Notes under the pieces: model-generated
The model's input: the letters and a program-made list of their open reading frames with translations, nothing else
Told to the model about the DNA's origin: nothing
Databases searched by the model: none
From: Amoebidium appalachense
Taxonomy: Eukaryota > Ichthyosporea
Length of the DNA stretch: 64,000 nt
Assembly: GCA_963693365.1 (NCBI GenBank)
Contig: CAVNZM010000002.1
Location: 4,650,001 to 4,714,000 of the forward strand
Direction of reading: 5' to 3'
Made by a program: the position numbers and the translations under genes
Part shown: positions 47,421 through 58,041 of the stretch, in pieces
How positions within the stretch are numbered: the first letter of the stretch is position 1
How the letters are laid out: each line of letters opens with the position of its first letter

Positions 47421-48148
47421 AGCGGGGACACGCCCGCGCATACATACACGATGCAACCACACTTGGCTTTTGCTATCCAAAACATGATCTTCCGGAGGGC
47501 TGTGAGGAGGGTGACTGCCATTTCTGGTGGCGGGGTATGGTGCAACGCTCGTTTCGGAAGGGGTTCTTTTTCTGTGTTGTTAAATTCATTGTGGGGAAAG
47601 ATAACAAAGTGAAAGAGATAGTGGAGGTAAAATGTGTGTGTACTATTGGTCCCAGTGCTGGTTGCTCGCATGGTAGTTGTCTGGTTTGGTCACTAATTGC
47701 CATGAAAGAGATATGGCAGTTTACTGAGGGCATATGTACGGCCAAAAAATGTGAATGGAAAGTACCAAAGGGAGAAGCAAAACCTGAGCTCTTAATGAAA
47801 CCTGCACGTGTGTTGGTGCAAGAGTACAGAACTGCAGACGTGGTGAAAACTAAAAGGGCACGTAATGATGAGGGTGAAGAGGTTATAGAGATGCAATATG
47901 TAGATGGTACGAAAAAGAGGCGGATAGTAGGACCAAGTGTAGAAGAATTGGCCCAATCATACAAGCCTGACCTTGTAGGGCTCCGTGCATTTGTACAGCA
48001 AATAGACCCTACTAGTACTGGACACAAGTATAGTTTTACCTGGAATGAAAAGTTTATGATGCAAATGTATCCATCATACAGGGCAGAAAACCACAAAAAG
48101 TGGAAGAAGAAGAAGAAGAACACGAACACTGAAAATGCAACTGAATGA
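47393..48148 (+). CDS. SWIM zinc-finger ORF, probably the C-terminal continuation of the nuclease ORF
   Basis: The open frame overlaps the nuclease ORF and lies in its -1 frame. It has no good ATG near its beginning, so it is probably joined to the upstream ORF by frameshifting, or split from it by a one-base indel (a G6 run and an A5 run lie in the overlap). It contains a CxCx(n)CxH SWIM signature (VCTIGPSAGCSHGSC) followed by ICTAKKCEWKVPKG. A CT-x3-CxW segment after the SWIM motif is typical of SWIM-YqaJ proteins of invertebrate genomes (family knowledge), but no YqaJ nuclease follows here. It ends in a Lys-rich tail. SWIM domains bind DNA or protein. Confidence -1.
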   Translation: MARNNPQAIKRGHARAYIHDATTLGFCYPKHDLPEGCEEGDCHFWWRGMVQRSFRKGFFFCVVKFIVGKDNKVKEIVEVKCVCTIGPSAGCSHGSCLVWSLIAMKEIWQFTEGICTAKKCEWKVPKGEAKPELLMKPARVLVQEYRTADVVKTKRARNDEGEEVIEMQYVDGTKKRRIVGPSVEELAQSYKPDLVGLRAFVQQIDPTSTGHKYSFTWNEKFMMQMYPSYRAENHKKWKKKKKNTNTENATE

Positions 48149-48165
48149 TTCTGTTTTCCTTCCTT

Positions 48166-48196
<31 letters not shown>

Positions 48197-48502
48197 GTTT
48201 ACGTTATCTTTCATAATGTGTGTGTGTGTGTGTGTGGGGGGGGGGGGTTAGTAATCTTCTGACCGATCTAGTGAACCTATAATGAATGAATGAAGACCGT
48301 GTGTCAAATCTGAGAGCAATGTACCAGACCCTGGTGCCTGCATATGTTTCCTACCCCCCCCCCCCCCACCCCCCCCCCCGGTCCCTCCTCCCCCCTTGGT
48401 GTTTGCATACGTGCCTACCTGCCCCCCCCCCCCCCCCCTCCCCCCCCCCCCACACGTGTGTGTGTGTGGGGGGGGGGCGTGCATGCGTGCGTGTGTGCAA
48501 AT

Positions 48503-48505
48503 CCG

Positions 48506-48596
<91 letters not shown>
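48503..48596. repeat. (CGTG)n tetranucleotide tract
   Basis: About 23 near-perfect CGTG units inside the TTAA element between the SWIM ORF and the THAP-like ORF. It is the only such tract in the window. Confidence -1.
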
Positions 48597-48781
48597 TTCC
48601 GTGTGTGCGTGGTTGTGTGTGTGTGTGAAGGGGGGGGAGGGGGGGGGGGGGGGAGAACGACTCAAGGTTGTACTTGGCACACAAATACATAATAATTTCA
48701 ATTATTATTATTATTTTCCTATACAGGAAAAGTGGAGCCCTACTGGCCGAATACATACATGCAAGCATTCATTCATATTTT

Positions 48782-48783
<2 letters not shown>

Positions 48784-48860
<77 letters not shown>
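48784..48860. repeat. Adjoining C and A homopolymers
   Basis: About 36 C followed directly by about 41 A, inside the TTAA element. Confidence -1.
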
Positions 48861-48861
<1 letters not shown>

Positions 48862-48904
48862 CAGAGAAGGGGGCTTTAGGGAGAGGCAATCGAAAACGAA
48901 AATT

Positions 48905-49225
48905 CTACACCATGCTTTTGGTGTGCCTGGGCCCCACCATATCCTTATATAGTGGCTCTTGCATGTTACACAAGAAAGCCACAGCCTTAGCTACCATCCA
49001 ATGGGTGCCTACCATCGACATCTGCACCTGATTGCTAAACAGCTGTTTCCGCTCATACTTTGTTTGCTCCTGCCTGCCTATAGCATTTAACCAAGCATGC
49101 CTCCTAGCCAATACATTTGGTTTGCATCCATATGGAACAGTAAAAAGCTTTATCTTCCTGGTAGGATCTTTGGGAGAGACTGTTTCTTCGTCATTTTTGC
49201 AGTAGTTAGCCGCGCAAGTTAGCAT
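48905..49225 (-). CDS. THAP-like DNA-binding ORF, 106 aa, convergent with the nuclease gene
   Basis: The N-terminus MLTCAANYC, then KLFTVPYG and RRHAWLNAIGR, resembles the start of a THAP zinc finger (Cys pair, F-x-x-P, W..A..R). The expected downstream C-x2-H pair is not clear, so it may be degenerate or spliced. It reads from just inside the right terminus toward the centre. THAP domains occur in several transposon proteins and bind terminal repeats (family knowledge). Function here is inferred from position and partial motif. Confidence -1.
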   Translation of the reverse strand: MLTCAANYCKNDEETVSPKDPTRKIKLFTVPYGCKPNVLARRHAWLNAIGRQEQTKYERKQLFSNQVQMSMVGTHWMVAKAVAFLCNMQEPLYKDMVGPRHTKSMV

Positions 49226-49447
49226 TGTGAGTGCCTATCATATATATTTAGAAAACAACCCGCCTTCATGAAAAATGTGCAGCGCAGTTTTGTCCGGACA
49301 CGTGTGTGGCATGCCGTGTGTACATGGTATAGCTCGGCCACACGATCTTAGGTGCCCAATAGGCAGATCAAGCCCACTCAATCCAGATAGATATCGATCT
49401 GAGCGGCGCCAGAAAGTATTCGAGCCGCGCGATCCCGTATCCCTTAA

Positions 49448-49993
49448 TGGAATGCATTGAATTTAAAGCGATCGATATATCCGTTTTAAGCTCCGGCACT
49501 GGATCACAATATCATACTGTGCAGCATTAATAAGGTGATCTAGGATAGTCATCTTAAAACGGATATATTGAGGAAGAGAGGAAGAAAAGAGAATAAAACC
49601 GCCAATAACCTCCGGTTCTAATACATTAGCTAACAGGTTGCATTTATTGATAGATATGCAGCCGCGAGTAAACCGCCCCCCACACATATTACACATTGGA
49701 TGCAGAAAAAAAAGTCACTCTACTTCAATTGGTTGTAACATTCATTTCTTTCCCAAAATCTGTACATGACCTACGGTCTCATGTACCTTCAAGATATTTA
49801 ATGAAACTTTAATGAACCCTAAAAATCCATTTTATTCGCTTTTAAAAAGACATAGTTGCCGCTTTCAAGACGAGGTTCCCTCAGCTACAGAGAGGAAGAA
49901 GAAAGTGCTGGTGATACAGTGTACCACTGTCACACTGTATCTAAACATCGCAAGCACACCTGCTTAAACCATATTTCACCGTTAAGCTAGAAA
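49448..49993. other. Intergenic region upstream of the prolyl 4-hydroxylase gene
   Basis: Holds a small hairpin element (49475-49568) and otherwise AT-rich complex sequence with no long microsatellites. The P4H promoter should lie here. No TATA box was assigned. Confidence -1.
49475..49568. mobile_element. Small hairpin/MITE-like element
   Basis: Perfect inverted repeat of 16 bp: ATATATCCGTTTTAAG at 49475-49490 and its reverse complement at 49553-49568, separated by 62 nt. No clear target duplication is visible. Confidence -1.
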
Positions 49994-52396
49994 ATGGGTA
50001 AGGCCACCCCGGCGGGCAAAAAGCCCACGGCCAAGCCTCCAAAGGCGAAGGCCTCTCAGGCAGCAAGCGAAAGCAGCGCGGGCCTGTCTTCTTGGGTGCT
50101 CCTGGGCGTGGTTGTGGCCCTAGCCGTCGCTGGAGGCGCGGGTCTTTTGGATGACTACCTGCCCAAGTCCCTGCAGAGCATGCTGCAGAATAGGTACGTG
50201 TGGTTGGTGATGGTGGCGAGGGAAGGGGTGGCGTGTGTGTGGTTGTACTGTGGCAGACGCACCCCCGGACATGCAGATACACCGAAGCCGCTAACCCGAT
50301 CCCGTAGGCACAGGCACAGCCACATGCACACGCACGCCCACGCTTTAACAAAGAAGGACATGCACGCACAGGCGCAGGGATACACACAGAAGCGAGCGCA
50401 AGGACACATGCACACATGCAAACACACACACACACTCACAGACTCCAACACAAACCCATAGATCCACAAAACACTTGCCCTCCTGAACCCTCCCTGTTGG
50501 CATCCCTGTCCCTCACGTGTTTGCGCCTCCGACGTTTCTTAAAAAGCCAGTCTTAGCGTTGGCTTGCTCATCTCACGATCCTGGCATGCCTTTATACTTG
50601 CGCTGAATCAAAAACCTGATCTTCTACCTTATCTTTCCCAACACACCCCAGTGCTGCCAAAGTTGAAGTCGAGAGTGAGCCAGCAACGGCAGTGGTTGTC
50701 GAGCCCACGTTCGGCGGTGTGCCCCAGAGTGCCGATCTCTCTGCATGCCAAGAAGTGGACCGGTTTGTTGTGGATGACCACAGGGAGAAGGGCCTGCATG
50801 CCGTGTGCATGGTGACTAGCGGTGACCAGCTGTATGTGACTGTGAAGAAGGATTTGAACGCTAATCGCCCCGTCAACTTCACTATTCCAAAGGCGGCAAA
50901 TACACAGCAGTTGCGTTGGGCGTTTGATGAGCTGGTGGGTGTGCGAATGTGTTCGTGTATATATGTGTGTAGGGAGGGTTGTGTGATGTTGGGTGTGTGG
51001 GTGGGTGACTGGGGGGGGGGGGGGGGGGAGGGGGGGGGGGGGGGGGGGTAGGGTGTTAGTGTCTGCCCATGTTTGTGTGTGTGTGCTGTGGGGGGAGAGG
51101 GGAAAAGTGAGGTAAGGTGTTGATAGCTTGTTTGCACGTAGGAAGGGCGAGGGGGGGGGGGGGGGGGGGGGGGGGGCGCGACGTTGAGTAGGGCGGGAAG
51201 AGGGAGAGGGAGAGGGTAAGAGGGTGTATAGTCTGCTTGCGAGTATGGGAGTTGGGAAATTCAGAGGGTTTCATGTGCTTGTGTCTATGTTTCGCCAGCG
51301 GCCAGGGGGGAGTTGGGGGGGGGGCCGGGGGAGGGGATGGGGGAGGGAGAAGAGCGGAGCTAGGGGGAGGTGGGTGTTGCCTCCCTCCTTCCTCCCTCCT
51401 TCCTTCTTTTCTGTTATGGTGTGTGCATGTTTGAGGGCTCTAATGTTTGCTTAGCTATCAGGTCGATTTTGTGTGTGTGTGTGTGTGTGCGTGTGTGTGT
51501 GTGTGTGTGTGTGAGTGAGTGAGTGTGTGTGTGTGCTTGTGTGTAACGGCATGTGAGAGAGGGGGAGGGGGGAGGGGGGGGTCCCGTACCCTTCGTTCCG
51601 ACACACATAATCCGCGGTGGTCTTGCACACGATCTCCTTCAGCCCTCCCCTCCCTCCTTCCTCCCACATGGCGGTCAACTCATGAAGTGCATCAAGTTTC
51701 CTGTGTGATCTATTTGCACAATCTGCATAGTGTTGTCCATCATGTGGTTGTGTACTTGATACTCTGCAACACATCTCCCCCCCCCCCCCCCCCCCCCCCC
51801 GCCGCCGGGCCCCGCCCCTTTCCCCTCCCCCTGGCCATTGCGTAGGCAGGTCTTTTCCGAATGCAGACCTCCATAGCACTCTCAACTTCCCCTTTTCATT
51901 CTTTTCTATTTGATCCTTTTCTAAGCTAATATCTGTTGTACACAGGCCGAAATACTCACCGTGACGCAAGCAGGTGCAACCACCCACACACTCGTTCACC
52001 GGCCCACTTGAATGCACAACATCCTCCTCTACACACACATCACACCGTCGCACATGATTGCTCACATCAGCTCTTGTCTGGACCTTCTTAGGGTTTCTCC
52101 TTGTTCTGTCTGAGCTTTTTATTTCCATGGTGTACCTTTTCCGGTTTTCTCCATGATCTGATGCAATCCATCCCCCCCCCCTCCCCCTCTCCCCACACGC
52201 AAACACGTACACCCACCCATCCACCCACATAGACACGTACACACGCCCACACCGACACTCACACACATGCTTACACGCACACATATGTATGCACACATGG
52301 ACACAAGCACACATGCATGCACTCACGCCCAAGCACACACGCACACATGCACCCACGCACCCACACCCACCCACACGTGCACACACACACATACAT

Positions 52397-52470
<74 letters not shown>

Positions 52471-53379
52471 GCGCACACACGCACAGGTGATTGACCGCAA
52501 GCCCGAGACCGAGATTGCCAAAAAGTACCAACCGGCCTGGCAAATCTTCACCACGGACGGCAAGAAACTCACTGCTGCATCTGATTGGAGGAGTGTCCAC
52601 TCTCTGTTCTTGTTCGAGGGCGGTGTGTGGATCTACCCGGCCGTGAGGGTTGGGTTCAAGCAGTATGTCAAGTTGGATATCGGGAATATCACCATCACCA
52701 CCAAGAGTATATCTCCCGTGGTGGTGGAGGTGTCCCGGCTGCTGCAGGACTTTGAAATGGAGCACGTGATCAACCGCGCCGCCCCGCAAATGGCTCAGAG
52801 CGGGGTGCTACCAAATGAGGGTGGGTCTCGTGTATCCATATTTGGTTATGTCGAGATTAAGGAGGGATATAAAGCAAATCCTGCATGGTTTCATAATTAG
52901 ATCGTTTGAATATAGTTGTAGGGTGGAACTGGCCACTGAGAGCATACAGGCAAATCAAAGCACTGACATGATTATTTATCATCCTGCTAGTGGTGTTATA
53001 CAAAACAACCAATCAAATCACTAGGATAAAATCGCAACACATAACTGGGCACTCAAGACATGCGGGCAAACCAAAGCACCGAGGCATGAGTTTCTATCCC
53101 CCTGCCAGTGTTACTCACAATCCAGTCAATCACACCAACGGGATAAAATTTTAACGTGAAACTGGCCACTCAGGGCATGCGGGTAAGGATGCCAAGGAGT
53201 GGCGCACGAGCAGCAACACGTGGCTGGGCCCAGACAAGGTGGTGTCTGTGATTGACGACCGTGTGGCAGAGCTCACACATATCCCAAGGTCCCACCAGGA
53301 ATACGTGCAGGTGCGTGCAGTTTTTCTTGTGTGTTTATGATATGGGGGGGAGGGGGGAATGGAGGGTGGGTGGGTTGGC

Positions 53380-53418
<39 letters not shown>

Positions 53419-53854
53419 GGGTGGGGGAGGGGGGGTGGTGGGGGGGGGTGCGCAATGGTAATTGTTTTTTTATATTTTATCTTGGGAACGGGGCCAGGGA
53501 TGCATGGGTGGACGGAGGTGTAGACACGTGTGTCATGTGTGTGTGTGTGTGCGTGTGTGTGTCTGCCTATCTTTGGGTATGTTGGTGTGTGTGTGTGTGT
53601 GTGTTTGTGTGGTGGTGGTGGTGGTGGGGGGGGGGGTGGGGGTGGTGGTGGTGGGGGGGGGGGGGGGGGGGGGGGGGGGGAACGATGGTGGTGGGGGTGG
53701 GGCGGGGAGGGGAGGGGGGAGGAATGGGGGTAAGGGGGTTGGGGGGGGGGGGGGGGGTGAGGAGGTTGGTGAGCATGTTCGTTGACGGGAAGGAAGGAGG
53801 AGTCAGACATTTTAGTTTATTGGTAGGTGTCAGGCTGGCATTTTGGCCAGTGCC

Positions 53855-53885
<31 letters not shown>

Positions 53886-54368
53886 AAAGAAAAGAAATGA
53901 TATTAAATGCACCGCCACAACCAACATCACCACCATAACCTTACACGTTTTTTCAATCCATGCCAGGTTCTCCGCTATGAGTACGGGCAGCAGTACGTTG
54001 CACACCACGATTACTTCGACCTGCAGTGGCTGGACAAAGAGACGGTCAAGACGCAGGGCTGGGAGGAGAAACTGAGCCATGGCTACGCAAACCGCCTGGC
54101 AACCGTCTTCTGGTACATGTCGGACGTAGAGGAGGGGGGGGAGACGTGGTTTGCGCAAACGGAGGAGGAAGCACGTGCGCCACACCCCGAGATGCAGTGC
54201 AAGAAAGAGTTGCTGGTGAAGCCGATTAGGGGCGGTGCGATTATTTTCTATTCTATGCTGCCCAATGGCGAGACGGATATCATGTCAAAGCATGCTGGGT
54301 GCCCGGTGAAGAAGGGGGTGAAGCATGCGGCCAACAAGTGGGTGTGGAGCAAGCCGTTCCACATGTAG
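49994..54368 (+). CDS. Prolyl 4-hydroxylase, 2OG-Fe(II) oxygenase family, ER type II membrane protein, 5 exons, 451 aa
   Basis: Exons: 49994-50193, 50652-50934, 52487-52820, 53174-53310, 53967-54368 (1356 nt, 452 codons with stop). A Lys/Ala-rich cytosolic N-terminus precedes one membrane span (SSWVLLGVVVALAVAGGAG), then a lumenal region and a C-terminal catalytic domain. Iron ligands: H331-x-D333 (VAHHDYFD) and distal H427 (KHAGCPVKKG). K437 (VKHAANKW) is the likely 2-oxoglutarate-binding lysine. EWRTSSNTWL, FWYMSDVEEGGET and LVKPIRGGAIIFYSM are typical of animal, plant and algal P4Hs. It would hydroxylate prolines in secretory or cell-wall/matrix proteins. Exon 3 is preceded by (CA)n through ACACGCACAG. 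The acceptor of exon 4 lies in the third unit of a degenerate tandem repeat (52926-53190). Confidence -1.
52399..52468. repeat. (CA)n tract near the P4H exon 3 acceptor
   Basis: About 70 nt of (CA)n, then CTGCGCACACACGCACAG, and exon 3 begins at 52487. Confidence -1.
52926..53190 (+). repeat. Degenerate tandem repeat (unit about 117 bp) spanning the P4H exon 4 acceptor
   Basis: Unit 1 starts AACTGGCCACTGAGAGCAT, unit 2 (about 53042) AACTGGGCACTCAAGACAT, unit 3 (about 53159) AACTGGCCACTCAGGGCAT. The first two continue with CAAAGCAC, a CTGCTAGTG or CTGCCAGTG motif, a CAATCA-type motif and GGATAAAAT. The true acceptor is the CAG within unit 3. Confidence -1.
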
Positions 54369-55004
54369 GGGGGGTTAGCGGCGGTTGTTGCCTCAGCGAG
54401 TCTCTCTCGCTTCCTTTTTTCGTTTTCTGTTTCTTCTGTGTATTGTAGTGCGATACTCATTTATCTTTCATGTTAAAAATTTAAGAAATACCTCACAGTT
54501 AACCTTGCACTACAGGTGCTGTAGGCCCAACTTCGGCATCACTTTAATGCTGTGCTTTGTTTGCCTAGCTATGATAATGACAAATAGGAAAGTAAATCCA
54601 ATGTGATCCCATTGACAATTGTTTATAATCGAGATGCCGCAAGTGCGAAGAAGACTGTGCTGACTCTGGTTCATTGTACTTTGCAGCCGTGACATGGCAG
54701 TGCCATACGTTTTCAATAATGCACACAGTACACATACTGACGACTCGGTCTGCACTGATCTTTGACTGCATGCCGTGTAGTTGTTGTACTTGTTTATGAG
54801 CAGCCTGGCTGGTACCAGGCGGCTAGCAAAACAGTGCATCATTGCATGGAGCGCCAAAGAAGGAGGGGACGGGCGGGGTCAAGGGAATAGTTGGCATAGG
54901 AGGAAATGGTGGGCGAGGAGGGGGGAGACGGGGCACAGTGGGGGGCGGATAGCGGGGTGGAGGGGTAGGAACTCAAACAATCGCCAAATATCAGGGCTAT
55001 ATAT
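54369..55004. other. Intergenic region between P4H and the LINE fragment
   Basis: Complex sequence with no gene that I can support. The P4H 3' UTR should lie at its left end. The 5' boundary of the LINE fragment is not visible. Confidence -1.
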
Positions 55005-57433
55005 ATGCGCCTATTAGAATCTGCACAAGCCAGGCCAGATTCACATCTCGTACTAGATACATGCACTAACTTTATTGTTGATGATTTGATAGATCTCGGT
55101 GATTATGCTGGCGGTGGTAGGAAGGAATATCCCGATGCTCTCTTGTTACCAAACACCACTCCCGCTAGACTAGGTGAACCCCTGTCTCAAAAGGAAAGCT
55201 TGCGCCGGCTTGCTAGTATGAATCGATTTGGCCCCCCTGCTCGTATTATTGGTGATACCACTGGAGACCCCCTCATAGACTCTGATAAGTATTTCTCGGA
55301 ACTGTTTAAAGATAGGACCCCCGCTCAGAAACCTATTGTGTGGCCTGTAGACCCATCTATCCCCATAGAATCGATCCTCCCCTTTTTCAGTCCCGATGCC
55401 ATATGGTCTGTGATATCTAGTTATAGCTCTAGTAAGTCTTGTGGACCTGATGGACTCCCTGCTGGGTTTCTTAAAATCCTTGTTCCCTCCTACCCACAAA
55501 AGGAAAGTGATCGTGCTATTAAACCTGATCTTACTATCATGTTAAGCTCTCTCTTTTCTTGGTGTGTTAAATGTGGACATGTCCCGTCATCTTGGTTAGA
55601 TACCTTAGTGATCCCCATAGTTAAGAAGGACTCTGAGGGCCCCATATCATCCTTTCGCCCCATTACACTAACCCAGGTTGTTCGTAGATTCTTTGAAGCT
55701 TGCTTACTTAGGTTATTTGCACATCACCCTAGGTTTCAATCTATTCTTCACATACACCCATGCCAATCCGCTTTTCGTAAAAACAATTCATGTTATGTTC
55801 AAATAATGGCACTGCACGATTCTATGCAAGTTGGTGCACAATATGTTGGCTTTATTGATTGGAAAACTGCTTACGATTCTGTCTCCCCTGGTCTCCTATG
55901 GGAAAAGCTTGCTGCACGGGGTGTACCACACTGCATTGGTGTTCTGTTAGAAGCACTCTTGTCTCAAACCTATGGTAGAGCTGTGGTTAATGGGCATCTT
56001 TCATATGGTTTTGCTCGTACTAGAGGTCTCTTGCAGGGTTCATTGCTTAGCCCCTTTTTGTTTAACCTATTTATAGATGATTTGGCTGTCAAGATTTACG
56101 CCGAAAACGATGACCCTATTAATAACTTTCCGCCTGCACTTCTCTATGCTGATGATCTGTCCTGTCCCTCCTTGCCCGTACCCCTAGACGCCTGCAAAGA
56201 TTGTTCGATGTAGTGTCAGAGTGGTGCAAGGCAAACCTTATGATCCTTAACATAGACAAATGTGGTGTTCTTGTACCTGATATAGCTAACAATTTACACA
56301 CATTTACATTATCATCTAAACCTGTACCTATAGTTCCAGAATACAAATATCTTGGTGTTCCGGTTGATTCTGTTGGTGTTATGTTTCCCCATATGGTCGA
56401 AAAGAGGGTAGAGTTGGCTCGTAAGCGGTTAGCTTTCTTCTCGGCTAATATTTTTAAAGACACACCCCTCCATCCTTCTATTAGACTTACATTTATTCGC
56501 ACTTTTGTCTTCCCGGCATGTGAATATGGTTTACCCCTTCTCGCCGCTTGGATCAAGAAAGAGAGAACTAGAGCGCTTAAACCCTTGGCAAATTTCCTTG
56601 AAGCAGAAGTTGCCTCCTTTCTATCTAACAACTGTTGTAAACCTGGGCCTGTAACGCTCTCGATATATGGTCTGGTCCCAATAGCTGCTAGAGTATCCTA
56701 TCTCGCGCTGAAATTCAATAAGCACATAAGCCGCTTAAAGAAGTATTTGCCCTCCCACCCTCTCTTCTCTATCCGACCTGTCCCCTCCTCACCTCTCCCC
56801 TCTTTCCTCCCCTCTCTCTCCCCTTCTCCCCTGGGCACAAATACAAATAAACCCCGCAATAGTGTGTGTGTGACTTTGGACTGCCACTTACTTATTAAAC
56901 ATGTACACAATCACAAGATAATCACGCAATATAACAAATGGAAAAAGATACCACACGACACTAGACCCGATGAAAGCATACACCTTGAAAAACTAAGCCT
57001 TATGTCTCGTTTTATATATACTGACCGCCTCAACCATATTGCCAAATATGGCACTCGCAAGTGTATAACACCTAAATACATATTACCTTCCTGTAGAACT
57101 GGTCTTTCTCTAGCTGATGGTATTATTGATCAATTACCACGCTTTTACTGTACACGTGCTATACAGTGGAGATCTAATAAGTATAAGGTGGCATCATTTG
57201 CATGCCCAAACAACACACACACACACCAGTTTAACCGGTCATGTATCGCCAAATGTAGTTTGATAGACCACATAATACCGCAACACACACACGTCACATT
57301 CACAACAGACACCCAGAAAGATAGCCTACCTGTAAATTACAACATCCTTGATTTTATACTAAACACGCGTAACTACGACCTGTTTATTAGATGTATTGAT
57401 TGGCTTGAGAAACACATCACTACAAAATTATAG
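55005..57433 (+). pseudogene. LINE reverse transcriptase, frameshifted
   Basis: The first frame (55005-56213) has RT motifs: KSCGPDGLPAGFLK, SFRPITLTQVVRRFFEACLL, CQSAFRKNNSCY, GFIDWKTAYDSVSPGLLW, RGLLQGSLLSPFLFNLFIDDL and the catalytic LLYADDL. The frame is lost about 15-20 nt after the YADD codons, near 56170. The next frame (to 57433) resumes RLQRLFDVVSEWCKANLM, then KYLGVPVDS and the thumb and C-terminal regions. A one-nucleotide indel explains the break. No APE-type endonuclease is present upstream. It is probably a dead copy, although a sequencing error at the break is possible. Confidence -1.
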
Positions 57434-57454
57434 CGCACGCGCACACACACACAC

Positions 57455-57505
<51 letters not shown>

Positions 57506-57537
57506 CCAGCTGATACCGAGTGTCCCGAGGGGAGCCC

Positions 57538-57581
<44 letters not shown>
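55005..57581 (+). mobile_element. 5'-truncated non-LTR (LINE) retrotransposon with A-rich 3' end
   Basis: A reverse transcriptase region, no upstream endonuclease domain, and a 3' region ending in (CA)n followed by an A run of about 39 nt (57543-57581). The exact 5' boundary and any target-site duplication could not be found. The terminal A run argues for target-primed insertion. Confidence -1.
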
Positions 57582-57583
<2 letters not shown>

Positions 57584-58041
57584 GGGGAACCCCAACTAAT
57601 TGATTTCTCCTTGTAGTCTTTATGGTGTCTCGTAGAGAAAGTAAACCCTGATATATAGTCACCACCCGACATCTATGTACGTGATCATGATATACCGCTG
57701 AGGGGATATTCCGAGCAAAACCCCCCCCCCCATACCTGAGACTGGTTCTCTTTGCCTCGAGTAAACAGCGTAAACCCCCCCACTTATACTTCTAGCGGCT
57801 AGATACCAAAGGTTGTCTCGAGCTTGCAATTGAGGGCAAGGGAGCCTGTCCCCGGGTACCAGTAGTGCAGGTGGAGTGGGAGGCTGCGCTGAGAGCCTTG
57901 GCTTGCTGACTATGGCATGTTCCATATAAGCAACACAAAAGTCGAAAATAAGACAGTTTATAGGCAACACAGCCACACCACCTGCCCAGTTTGCATTTCC
58001 TTTGTACCGGGTGGTTATGCCCCCGTGTGGGCCCACACACC
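57434..58041. other. Intergenic region upstream of the PPIL4-like gene
   Basis: The (CA)n and A run at the LINE 3' end occupy 57453-57581. The rest is complex sequence with a short C run at 57720. No gene was recognised, and the PPIL4 promoter should lie here. Confidence -1.

Larger units (their letters stand above)
45571..49443. mobile_element. TTAA-flanked DNA transposon-like element with FEN1-type nuclease, SWIM and THAP-like ORFs
   Basis: Left end (45571): GGGATACGGGATCG, with TTTCTGGCGCCGC about 25 nt further in. The right end, read on the minus strand from 49443, gives the same GGGATACGGGATCG, then 14 nt, then TTTCTGGCGCCGC. Both termini are bordered by TTAA (45567-45570 and 49444-49447), consistent with a 4-bp target duplication. 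TTAA targets are typical of the piggyBac and Kolobok superfamilies (family knowledge). The interior is intronless, codes on both strands, and is poor in the microsatellites that fill host introns except at 48170-48860. No classical DDE transposase was recognised, so the element may be non-autonomous, decayed, or use an unrecognised enzyme. Confidence -1.

Noticed and set aside
48503-48596. Telomere or CRISPR-like array
   Set aside because: The unit is a 4-nt CGTG with no spacers, so it is an ordinary microsatellite.
56119-56631. 170-aa minus-strand frame
   Set aside because: Antisense shadow of the LINE reverse transcriptase.
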